From Gluconacetobacter azotocaptans (GTDB lineage: Bacteria; Pseudomonadota; Alphaproteobacteria; Acetobacterales; Acetobacteraceae), in the NCBI RefSeq assembly GCF_014174355.1, contig NZ_JABEQF010000008.1, positions 1-64,000 of the forward strand: 64,000 nt of DNA, written 5' to 3'. Positions within the stretch are counted from its first letter, which is position 1. Each line of letters opens with the position of its first letter. The translations under genes were made by a program, and so were the position numbers. The notes beneath the pieces were generated by a model. It saw only the letters and a program-made list of their open reading frames with translations. It did no database searches and was not told where the DNA came from. Below are positions 57,249 to 64,000 of the stretch, in pieces.

Positions 57249-58028
57249 TCAGTGGCGATGGTCCCCCAGCGCATCGGCGACGGCGGGTTCGATCATGCGG
57301 GCGATCGCCTCCTGCGCCGGGGCGGTCGGATGCAGGGGCGGGTCGGGGGGCGTCAGGTGCGGGTCGAGGAACCGCGACCGATCGGGCGCGCCGTCACGTT
57401 CCACCGTCGCCCCGGCATCCATGTAGCGCAGCCAGGGACGGCCCCGGCCGATATCATCGTGCAACGTCCGGTTGAGTTGTTGCGTGTTCGCCGTGATCCA
57501 GGCCGAGCGGATGGAGGGCAGGACGCCCAGAAGCAGCACGCGGCTGGACGGGAATCGGGCATGGATGGTGTCGACGATCCGGACGATGCCCGGATAGGTC
57601 AACCCCGCGTCCGTATGGACGTGACCGAAATTATTGGCGCCGATCAGGACGATGAACAGGCGGGGCGGAGTGCGGAAATCCAGCTCGCCATGGGCCAGGC
57701 GCCACAGGACATGGCAGGTGCTGTCCCCCTTGAACCCCAGATTGATGGCATGCCGGTCGCCGTAATACCGCTGCCAGGTCGGGGCGAAATCGCGCCAGGC
57801 TTCCGGCCCGTTCCGCTCCCAGTTCTGGGTGATCGAATCGCCCAGCCAGACGACATCGAATCGACCGTGGGCGATTGCGGCCTGCTTTTCGGCGAATCGC
57901 TGGTGCCACCAGGGCGTGTCCATGCGCGATACGGGCTGGATCGCGATGTTGGCGCGGATGGCGTGGGCGGGGGCGGCGCCCAGCCCCAGCAGGGCCAGGA
58001 CGGGCAGGACGGATAGAAGGGGGCGCAT
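57249..58028 (-). CDS. SGNH/GDSL hydrolase, exported
   Basis: The 259-residue protein has a signal peptide (about 1-24, ending AHA) and SGNH blocks: catalytic Ser in VVWLGDSITQNWE, Gly in INLGFKGDSTC, Asn in IVLIGANNFGH and a C-terminal His in DPHLTPPDPPLHP. The pattern is nearest to platelet-activating factor acetylhydrolase-like esterases. It lies 20 nt after uppP on the same strand, so they may be cotranscribed. A longer frame upstream overlaps uppP and is not real. It may deacylate a periplasmic glycan or lipid, by inference. Confidence 0.82.
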   Translation of the reverse strand: MRPLLSVLPVLALLGLGAAPAHAIRANIAIQPVSRMDTPWWHQRFAEKQAAIAHGRFDVVWLGDSITQNWERNGPEAWRDFAPTWQRYYGDRHAINLGFKGDSTCHVLWRLAHGELDFRTPPRLFIVLIGANNFGHVHTDAGLTYPGIVRIVDTIHARFPSSRVLLLGVLPSIRSAWITANTQQLNRTLHDDIGRGRPWLRYMDAGATVERDGAPDRSRFLDPHLTPPDPPLHPTAPAQEAIARMIEPAVADALGDHRH

Positions 58029-58048
58029 AAGGTCGGGTTCCGCAGAGG

Positions 58049-58891
58049 TCAGTGGCCGAGAAGGACGAAGGCCACGGCCCCGATTCCCAGGCAGTAATAG
58101 CCGAACGGCCGCAGCGCCCATTGTTCGTGGCTGTGGAAATAGCGCATCAGGAAGGCGGTGCTGGCCAGCGCGGTGATGGCCGCGATCACCGCGCCGATCG
58201 TTGCGATCTGCATCGTGCCGGGCGGGATGTCGACATGGCGCAGATGGAAGGCCTCGCGCACCGTCGCGGCGATGATGACCGGCTGGGCCATCAGGAACGA
58301 GAAGCGCGCGGCCCCTTCGTGATTGAGGTTGCGCAGCAGGCCGCCGATGATGGTCGCCCCCGACCGCGAAATGCCGGGCAGAAAGGCAAGGCATTGCCAT
58401 AGGCCGATCACCGCGGCGTCGGCATAGGTCAGCGCCGCGATGGCCCGGTCGGGGTGGACGCGCTCGCGGCTCTTGATCCGTTCGGTCACCAGCAGAAGGG
58501 CGCCGTTCAGGATCAGGAAGATCGCGGCGAATCGCGCTGTGCCGAACAGGGCGCGCAGCCAATGCTCCAGCAGCCCGCCGATGATGACCGCCGGGATGGT
58601 GGCGACCACCAGCAGCGCGATGATGTGGATGCTTTCGGCCTGCCGCTGGGTGCCGTCCCGGCCGGTCAGGCCCTGGACGATCGCCGACCAGTCCTTCCAG
58701 AAGAAGATCAGCAGGGCCACCGCCGTTCCCAGGTGCAGCATCACCAGGAAGGGCAGGAAGGTGTCGCCATGCGGATCGAGCGACCAGTGCAGCAGGGCGG
58801 GCACGATCACGGCGTGCCCCAGGCTACTGACGGGAAACAATTCCGTGGCGCCTTGCAGGATGGCAATCAAGATAGCTTGGATGAGTGTCAT
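58049..58891 (-). CDS. uppP: Undecaprenyl-diphosphate phosphatase
   Basis: The 280-residue membrane protein of the BacA/UppP type has motif 1 LQGATELFPVSSLGHAVI, with the catalytic Glu and Ser, and motif 2 LPGISRSGATI, across about eight helices. It regenerates the lipid carrier for peptidoglycan and glycan export, and overexpression in other species confers bacitracin resistance. It is divergent from the mlaD-like gene at 59005 with 113 nt between. Confidence 0.95.
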   Translation of the reverse strand: MTLIQAILIAILQGATELFPVSSLGHAVIVPALLHWSLDPHGDTFLPFLVMLHLGTAVALLIFFWKDWSAIVQGLTGRDGTQRQAESIHIIALLVVATIPAVIIGGLLEHWLRALFGTARFAAIFLILNGALLLVTERIKSRERVHPDRAIAALTYADAAVIGLWQCLAFLPGISRSGATIIGGLLRNLNHEGAARFSFLMAQPVIIAATVREAFHLRHVDIPPGTMQIATIGAVIAAITALASTAFLMRYFHSHEQWALRPFGYYCLGIGAVAFVLLGH

Positions 58892-59004
58892 TGTCCGGCC
58901 GTCCGTGGCGAATTACAATGTTGTCGTGCCCCAGTTTTCGGGGATACCGCAAGCGGATACCGCAGGTGCCCGCGGGATCGGTGCTTCGGGATTAGGAGGA
59001 ACGT

Positions 59005-59472
59005 TTGGCGCGAGAAAATGGCAGCGCGGTAATTTTCAGCGGGTTGGTCCTGCTGGTCGCCGGGGCATTCTATGCCTATGCGCGGGCGACGCAGGTTGAT
59101 CTGAGCCACGATCGCTATGCGCTGGACGCGCGTTTCCTGTCGGCGAACGGCCTGCATGTGGGGGCCGAGGTGCAGTTGGCGGGCGTCCCCGTCGGCCGCG
59201 TCGCCGCCATTACCCTGGACCCGGCCAGCTACATGGCCGATGTCCGCTTCACCGTGGACCGCAACCTGTCGCTGCCCGCCGACTCGGGGGTCATGATCGG
59301 CAGCGCCACGATGACCGCGGACGACGCGTTGATGATCGTGCCCGGCACGGCGCCTGCGCGCCTGGCACCCGGGGCCGTCATCACCAACGCTCAGGAAGCC
59401 GTCAGCCTGGAGCAGCAGGTCAGCAACTACATTTTCGGCAATGGGGGCCTGCCGTCCGATTCGACCCAATAG
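59005..59472 (+). CDS. MlaD/MCE domain lipid-binding protein
   Basis: The 155-residue protein has one N-terminal membrane anchor (about 7-26) and a single MCE domain: GLHVGAEVQLAGVPVGRVAAI, then RNLSLPADSGVMIGSATM and a C-terminal AVITNAQEAVSLEQQVSNYIF. MlaD hexamers carry phospholipids across the periplasm for the MlaFEDB transporter. The start is TTG at 59005, fixed by AGGAGGA 5 nt upstream. No mlaE, mlaF or mlaB is adjacent, so it is an orphan whose partners lie elsewhere. Confidence 0.85.
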   Translation: MARENGSAVIFSGLVLLVAGAFYAYARATQVDLSHDRYALDARFLSANGLHVGAEVQLAGVPVGRVAAITLDPASYMADVRFTVDRNLSLPADSGVMIGSATMTADDALMIVPGTAPARLAPGAVITNAQEAVSLEQQVSNYIFGNGGLPSDSTQ

Positions 59473-59656
59473 GGCGGCGCGTCGGGGTGGTCACTGTAGA
59501 TAAAAAATATAAAGATTAACTCATAAGCATGCACGAGAAGCATGCGATGGCCTGACGGCAACGCCTGATGTTGCCAGGGCCCGGATCGCCCGCCGCCTCT
59601 TGCACGGTTCGTTGCCCAGTAGCGTCTCCAGAAACCGCTCTGCGTCCACGCTCTGG

Positions 59657-59908
59657 CTAGGCCGAATCGCCTTCCGACACGCCATCGGTCTCCGGCCACC
59701 GGGCGGGGCCGAGATAGTGCCACGCCGCCATGGCGGGGCCCGCGTGTTTCTGCCGCCAGCGCGACAGGACCCACAGGCGCCGGTGCGCCTCCCACCATCC
59801 CCAGATCTTCTCACCCTGCGGGTCGAGAAGCGCGTGGGGACCGCTGGTATCCGGGTTACGCGGAATACCAACATGCTCGGAATCGGGCCAGGCGGGATCG
59901 TGCGTCAT
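59657..59908 (-). CDS. Small Trp-rich hypothetical protein
   Basis: An 83-residue minus-strand frame starts MTHDPAWPDSEHVGIPRNP and contains KIWGWWEAHRRLWVLSRWR, an unusually Trp/Arg/His-rich stretch. No signal peptide or membrane span is seen. Residue use is unlike random antisense ORFs, which supports coding, but no family is recognised and the ribosome site is weak. The rest of 59473-60016 holds an AT-rich patch near 59496 and no other gene. Confidence 0.4.
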   Translation of the reverse strand: MTHDPAWPDSEHVGIPRNPDTSGPHALLDPQGEKIWGWWEAHRRLWVLSRWRQKHAGPAMAAWHYLGPARWPETDGVSEGDSA

Positions 59909-60016
59909 GTCCGCCAGTCTAGCTGCGCGGCCCCAGACCCCATAATCGGTGACCGCATGCGCGTTATGTGGGAACCGACCCCTCCCTTCATCCTTTGAAG
60001 TCGGTCCGCAATGCCC

Positions 60017-61393
60017 TTACGCCGCCGGGCGGATGTTCTGGTTGACGTGAAACAGGTTGGTCGGGTCGAATTTCGCCTTGAGGGCAGCGAGGTGCGGGTA
60101 ATTTGCGCCATAGCTTGCCTTGATCCGGCCCTCGCCCTCATCGTCCATCATGAAATTGGGATAGGCGCCCTCCAGGTCGAAGGGGTGTACCGCCGCCCAA
60201 TACGCTCTCGCCCAGTCCCGCAGCGCGGCGGCCCTGGCCGGATCGGGATCGACGCCGGCGATGACCATGGACCATGTCGCGTCGCGGACGCCCCATGCGG
60301 TGTCGCCCTGAGCCTTCGCGTGCACCGCGCCGTCGATCGGGTAGAGATGCATGAGCGACAGCGCGCTGGGGGCCTGGGCGGCATGCGCGATATGGGCCGC
60401 GATCGCCGCGTCCGGCAGCGATTTGACGAAATCGCCCTTCCAGTACCATTGCAGCCCCGGCGGGCAGAGCGCGTCGAACAGGGTCTGCAGCACCGGATAG
60501 GCAATCGGCCCCGCCCAGTCGATGAGCGGCGTCGGCAGGGCGGCGCGGACAGCGTTGACGGCGGCCTCGGCCCCATCGCCGTTATGCGAGACGAGCAGCA
60601 CGCACATCCGCTTCCCCCAATGTTCGGGTGGGAAGGGCGCGCTGGGCGGCACCGTCTGCAGGCCGAGAAAGATGTAAAATGCGTCCGATGCCGTCTGCAG
60701 GAAATCCCGATACCATCGCATCACCGTCTCCGCGTCCGACAGGTCGAAGATGATCGGTCCGCCATAGAGCCTGTCTGCCGGATGGGTACGGAACAGGAAA
60801 CTGGTCACCACGCCGAAATTGCCGCCGCCCCCGCGCAGCGCCCACAGAAGGTCGGCGTTGTCGTCTTCGCCGGCGATGACGAAGCGACCGTCGGCCAGCA
60901 CCACGTCGGCCTCGATCAGATTGTCGATGGCGAGGCCGTATTGCCGTGCCAGATAACCATGGCCGCCGCTCAGCGTCAGGCCGGCGACGCCGGTGGTGGA
61001 AATGATTCCGAAGGGCACCGCCTGGCCGAACGCATGGGTGGCGTGGTCGACCTCCCCGGTCGTGCAGCCGGGACCGACCCTGACCGTACGGTTCCGGGGA
61101 TCGACGCGGATGCCCTTCATGGCAGACAGGTCGATGACCAGCCCGTCATCGACGCTTCCCAAACCGGCCCCGTTATGGCCGCCGCCGCGTATGGCGATGG
61201 GCAGGCCCTTGTCGCGGCCGAACGCCACGGCGGTCATGACGTCGGCGGCGTCGGCGCAGCGCGCGATCAGGCGCGGCCGCTTGTCGATCATGGCGTTATA
61301 GAGCCTGCGGGCGTCGTCATAGCCCGCGTCATCCGCCCGAATGACGGGCCCGCGCAGGGCTGCCGAGAACCGGCTGATGTCTTCGTCGTCCAT
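60017..61393 (-). CDS. FAD-binding oxidoreductase, berberine-bridge-enzyme type
   Basis: The 458-residue enzyme has a PCMH-type FAD domain with the His-attachment motif IRGGGHNGAGLG, GLTLSGGHGYLARQYGL and GGGGNFGVVTSFLF, and ends with a BBE motif (NYPHLAALKAKFDPTNLFHVNQNI). Family members oxidise sugars, alcohols or alkaloids. The position that carries the second flavin-linked Cys in bicovalent members reads GIISTTGV, so only the His link is expected. ATG 61393 fits; the longer frame lacks homology. Substrate unknown. Confidence 0.88.
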   Translation of the reverse strand: MDDEDISRFSAALRGPVIRADDAGYDDARRLYNAMIDKRPRLIARCADAADVMTAVAFGRDKGLPIAIRGGGHNGAGLGSVDDGLVIDLSAMKGIRVDPRNRTVRVGPGCTTGEVDHATHAFGQAVPFGIISTTGVAGLTLSGGHGYLARQYGLAIDNLIEADVVLADGRFVIAGEDDNADLLWALRGGGGNFGVVTSFLFRTHPADRLYGGPIIFDLSDAETVMRWYRDFLQTASDAFYIFLGLQTVPPSAPFPPEHWGKRMCVLLVSHNGDGAEAAVNAVRAALPTPLIDWAGPIAYPVLQTLFDALCPPGLQWYWKGDFVKSLPDAAIAAHIAHAAQAPSALSLMHLYPIDGAVHAKAQGDTAWGVRDATWSMVIAGVDPDPARAAALRDWARAYWAAVHPFDLEGAYPNFMMDDEGEGRIKASYGANYPHLAALKAKFDPTNLFHVNQNIRPAA

Positions 61394-61623
61394 GAGGTCT
61401 GCTCCCGAGCCGAACCGGCGCCGGCTTTGGACGGGGTGGCCCAGGGGGCGCGTCTCGCCGGGAATTGCCGGATCTGTGGATGGACAGGGAGGTGATGCCG
61501 GGCGCGGCCTGTGTCGAGGGGCGACGCGCCCCGCCGGTCGCATTTTCCGCGCGCCGGAGGAGACGGGGCGGGGATCGGCCGGTCCGGCCTCTGGCGCATC
61601 AGGTCAAAAATGCAACTGGAGTG

Positions 61624-62721
61624 CTAATCGTTCAGAGGGTAGGAGGCCAGCAGCCGTTTCTGCAACCGCCAGTAGCGCAGCATCGTGAAGGCGCCGCTGG
61701 TGCGCCAGCCCGCCTTCCTTTTCTTGGCGCCGATCCGGAATGTCTCGCGGTAATGCAGGAACTGCGTGGCGTAGGCTTCGCGCAGGGTGGTGCGCGAATC
61801 CCAGATATGGGTGGCTTCGGAGCCGACTCCGTTGATCTCGATGATTTCGAACCCGGAGCCCCGGCGCAGGGCGGCGATCGATTCGAATTTCAGGTCGATC
61901 CGGCCGAAATGGAAATCGGGCACATCCTGCATGATTTTGTCGACCTGCTCGACCAGCGCCGGGGTGATGTCGTCGGCGCCGTTGCGGAAGATGGACCCCT
62001 TGCAATGGTTTCCGGCGAAGACCAGCCGCAGGGGTTCGCCGGTCGGCAGGATGTCGTGCACCCGTTCGCCCAGCCGGGGGAGGTAGAGATGCGGGACCAG
62101 GCGCGTGCGCGCGTCGGCGTCGATCAGTTGCCGCACCGTCGAGCGTCCGTCGCCGATCAGCACCGGCGCTTCCTTGTAGGTCAGTGACGTGATGCGCCCC
62201 TGCGCCTCGTCGGGATGGCGGATGTAGAAGACGCCGGCCTCATGCTCGAAGGGAATCAGCCGTTGCAGGACCAGGCGTATGCCGCGCGGATACTGGTCCA
62301 GCGTCAGGGCCAGGTCGTCGGGGCTTTCGATCAGCTTCACCCCGGTGCCGTTGCAGCCGATATCGGGCTTCAGGACGACGGGCAGGGACAGGCCGGCATG
62401 CTCCAGCGCCATGCGCGCCGCCCGGGCGTCGTCGGTCGATCCGGTGACGATGGTGGTGTAGGGGGCGATCCAGCGCCGGGCTTCGTCTCCGGCCATGTCG
62501 AGGATCGAGGTCTTGCTCTCCCCGCACAGGCCGCCCGTCTCGATGCGCGGATTCGCCGCCGTCGGCAGGCTGAAATCCCGGTGACGCAGGCCCATCAGGA
62601 TCCAGTAGAGCACGACCGGGGTATAGAATACCCAGCCCGGCCAGAATTCGAACAGCGACAGCGGCGAGGGCTGGCGTGTCTTGCCGGCGGCCGGCGTCGC
62701 GGCGGTCGAGGCCTGGTTCAT
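61624..62721 (-). CDS. ATP-grasp domain protein
   Basis: The 365-residue protein has one hydrophobic segment near residues 25-45 (WPGWVFYTPVVLYWILMG) and a downstream ATP-grasp fold: LSLPVVLKPDIGCNGTGVKLI, then GIRLVLQRLIPFEHEAGVFY and FEIIEINGVGSEATHIWD, where Glu and Asn bind metal. The HFGRIDLKFES strand also fits. Such enzymes ligate a carboxylate to an amine or similar, with ATP; the substrate here is unknown. Its ATG overlaps the DedA stop by 4 nt, so the two are coexpressed. Confidence 0.75.
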   Translation of the reverse strand: MNQASTAATPAAGKTRQPSPLSLFEFWPGWVFYTPVVLYWILMGLRHRDFSLPTAANPRIETGGLCGESKTSILDMAGDEARRWIAPYTTIVTGSTDDARAARMALEHAGLSLPVVLKPDIGCNGTGVKLIESPDDLALTLDQYPRGIRLVLQRLIPFEHEAGVFYIRHPDEAQGRITSLTYKEAPVLIGDGRSTVRQLIDADARTRLVPHLYLPRLGERVHDILPTGEPLRLVFAGNHCKGSIFRNGADDITPALVEQVDKIMQDVPDFHFGRIDLKFESIAALRRGSGFEIIEINGVGSEATHIWDSRTTLREAYATQFLHYRETFRIGAKKRKAGWRTSGAFTMLRYWRLQKRLLASYPLND

Positions 62722-63305
62722 CGGGACGGACTCCGCACGGTGGCCACGATCCGGCCGACAAGAATGATGGTCAGGACGAATCCCGCCATGCCCAGCCATT
62801 TCCATGCGCCCAGATGGTCGATCAGGAACTGGCCGATGCGTAGCGAAACAGCGAACAGCAGCGATGTCCAGATCAGCGTCGCCAGGATCGCCGCGCCGGC
62901 GAAGCGGCCGATGCTGGCCCGGAAGAACCCGCAGGCGGTATAAAGCGGCAGGCGCGCGCCGGGGATGAAGCGGCTGATGAAGACGATGCGAAAGACATTC
63001 CGGCCGAACCAGCCCTGGCTGTCGGCGCCCTGCGGACCCGTGCCCGGGACGGCGACCCAGCGCCGCGCCGGCGGCCACAGGGCGGCCAGGCGCCCCAGGC
63101 CATACAGGCCCAGGTCGCCGACCACGATGCCGATATAGAGGGCTACGAGCGCGACCCCCAGCGAGACCTGGCCGGTCTGGACCTCCATCGCGGTCACGAT
63201 CGTGGCCGCGTCTTCCAGGATGAAGGTCCCGATGATGATCGCCAGCGCCTGGACGAACGGCGACGTGCCGGCACTGGCGAGCAGGGCGGAAAGGGACGGG
63301 AACAT
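62718..63305 (-). CDS. DedA family membrane protein
   Basis: The 195-residue protein has about five hydrophobic segments and DedA signatures: FILEDAATIVTAM near residue 30, IVVGDLGLYGLGRLAAL near 60, and SRFIPGARLPLYTACG near 112, where Arg and Pro are conserved. DedA/SNARE-associated proteins help flip lipid carriers such as undecaprenyl phosphate and are linked to proton gradients. It overlaps the ATP-grasp gene, suggesting joint action in the envelope. Confidence 0.85.
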   Translation of the reverse strand: MFPSLSALLASAGTSPFVQALAIIIGTFILEDAATIVTAMEVQTGQVSLGVALVALYIGIVVGDLGLYGLGRLAALWPPARRWVAVPGTGPQGADSQGWFGRNVFRIVFISRFIPGARLPLYTACGFFRASIGRFAGAAILATLIWTSLLFAVSLRIGQFLIDHLGAWKWLGMAGFVLTIILVGRIVATVRSPSR

Positions 63306-63611
63306 GACTGGGACGCGCTGGCGGTCAGCGCCGCAGCGGCGGGGGCGGTAGGGTCACATTCCTCACTTCATCAAGCCTCTTGCCCGTTGGACGGCGCGCC
63401 CCGATTCATCCGGCCACCGCGTCCAACTTCAATATTTCGACGCGGACCGGCGTGGCCCGCATCCTCGGCCCGGGCGCGATCTGCCCCGGGTCCGGAGAGG
63501 CGGTCCTTGTGGCATGCTTCGCCCCGGCCGACAAATCGCCCCAGTGTGGCAGCGATGATTACGGCAGCGAGGATTGAAAGGCCCCGGACAGATGTGGCAC
63601 AGCTATCCGTC
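63306..63611. other. Intergenic region with no supported gene
   Basis: This 306-nt gap between the divergent DedA and transglycosylase genes shows only short shadow ORFs. An imperfect GC-rich palindrome lies around 63460-63500. Promoters for both sides are expected here, but no clear elements are visible. Confidence 0.4.
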
Positions 63612-64000
63612 ATGATCGGACGTCGCGCCTTCCTTTTTTCCGCCTCGGCAGCCTGTGCGAGCGGTGGCGCCCTGGTCGGCATGCCGGCCCGCGCCGCGCC
63701 TGCCACGTCGTATGCCGCCTTCCTGGCCGGCGTCCGGGCCGAGGCGCTGCGCAATGGCCTGTCGGCGTCGGTTGTGGGACGCGCGCTGGCGCTGCAGGCG
63801 CCGAACGACAAGGTACTGCAACTCGACCGTCATCAGCCGGAATTCACGCTGACCTGGGCCCAGTACCGCCAGCGGGTCCTGACCGAAAAGAAGATCGCCG
63901 ACGGACGCAGCGCCGCACAGGCGCGCCGCGCGCTGCTGGCGGCGGTGGGGCAGCGCTACGGCGTCGATGTGCAGCCGCTGATGGGGATCTGGGGGCTGGA
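63612..64000 (+). CDS. MltB-type lytic murein transglycosylase, 3' end beyond window
   Basis: About 129 residues are visible. The N-terminus MIGRRAFLFSASAACASGG looks like a Tat or Sec signal (RRAFLF). The body shows SYAAFLAGVRAEALRNGLS, VLQLDRHQPEFTLTWAQYR and YGVDVQPLMGIWGLE, the start of the SLT_2/MltB fold with Glu at the very edge as the likely catalytic acid. MltB enzymes cleave peptidoglycan glycosidic bonds, forming anhydromuramic ends. The start is uncertain; GTG 63594 is an in-frame alternative. Confidence 0.78.
   Translation, partial: MIGRRAFLFSASAACASGGALVGMPARAAPATSYAAFLAGVRAEALRNGLSASVVGRALALQAPNDKVLQLDRHQPEFTLTWAQYRQRVLTEKKIADGRSAAQARRALLAAVGQRYGVDVQPLMGIWGL

Noticed and set aside
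63371-63811. 146-residue minus-strand ORF before the transglycosylase
   Set aside because: It overlaps the transglycosylase start and has no family features or ribosome site.

Overview
The window is GC-rich chromosomal DNA, densely packed with core genes. It looks like an alphaproteobacterium of the acetic acid bacteria (Acetobacteraceae, possibly Gluconacetobacter or a relative). The signs are the PhyR/NepR/EcfG general stress response module, the dnaA-dnaN-recF-gyrB block preceded by ubiE, mutM and rpsT, a periplasmic molybdenum hydroxylase with a triheme cytochrome c of the membrane-bound aldehyde dehydrogenase type, and hairpin-rich intergenic repeats. I see no phage, IS element, CRISPR array, plasmid gene or restriction system. 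The genus is an inference.

Layout. 1-4.1 kb: 5' part of a radical SAM gene, a Gfo/Idh/MocA oxidoreductase, a cluster of hairpins, a pterin carbinolamine dehydratase and an ABC-F ATPase. 4.2-8.5 kb: general stress response locus with phyR facing two EcfG-like sigma factor genes, then nepR and a HisKA_2 histidine kinase. 8.5-19.2 kb: cydDC, an OmpA-like lipoprotein, recQ, a PCu(A)C-like protein, nrdR-nusB-thiL, an SDR dehydrogenase and glucokinase. 19.5-25.7 kb: tRNA-Cys, a PCMT-like gene with tolC, an intergenic structured repeat, valS and msrA. 25.7-31.3 kb, minus strand: a run ubiE-coaBC-dut followed by a two-gene ABC importer lacking a binding protein. 31.3-40.4 kb: mutM, rpsT, dnaA, dnaN, a second copy of the structured repeat, recF, gyrB and a DUF3108 protein.

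40.4-47.2 kb: gph, glmU-glmS (UDP-GlcNAc supply) and thiO-thiS-thiG-thiE (thiazole synthesis and thiamine phosphate formation). 47.5-54.2 kb: a large CPA1 antiporter with a cyclic-nucleotide-binding-like tail, the three-gene molybdenum hydroxylase operon and a CAU-anticodon tRNA. 54.4-64 kb: a MscS channel, an APC amino acid permease, an SGNH hydrolase, uppP, an orphan MlaD/MCE protein, a small Trp-rich ORF, a BBE-type FAD oxidoreductase, an ATP-grasp/DedA pair and the start of an MltB-type transglycosylase.

The most unusual signal is a roughly 160-nt intergenic element present twice, after tolC and after dnaN. Its internal sequence is about 90% conserved, but the long terminal stem and an inner hairpin differ in sequence while staying self-complementary in each copy. 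That pattern points to conserved structure rather than conserved protein.
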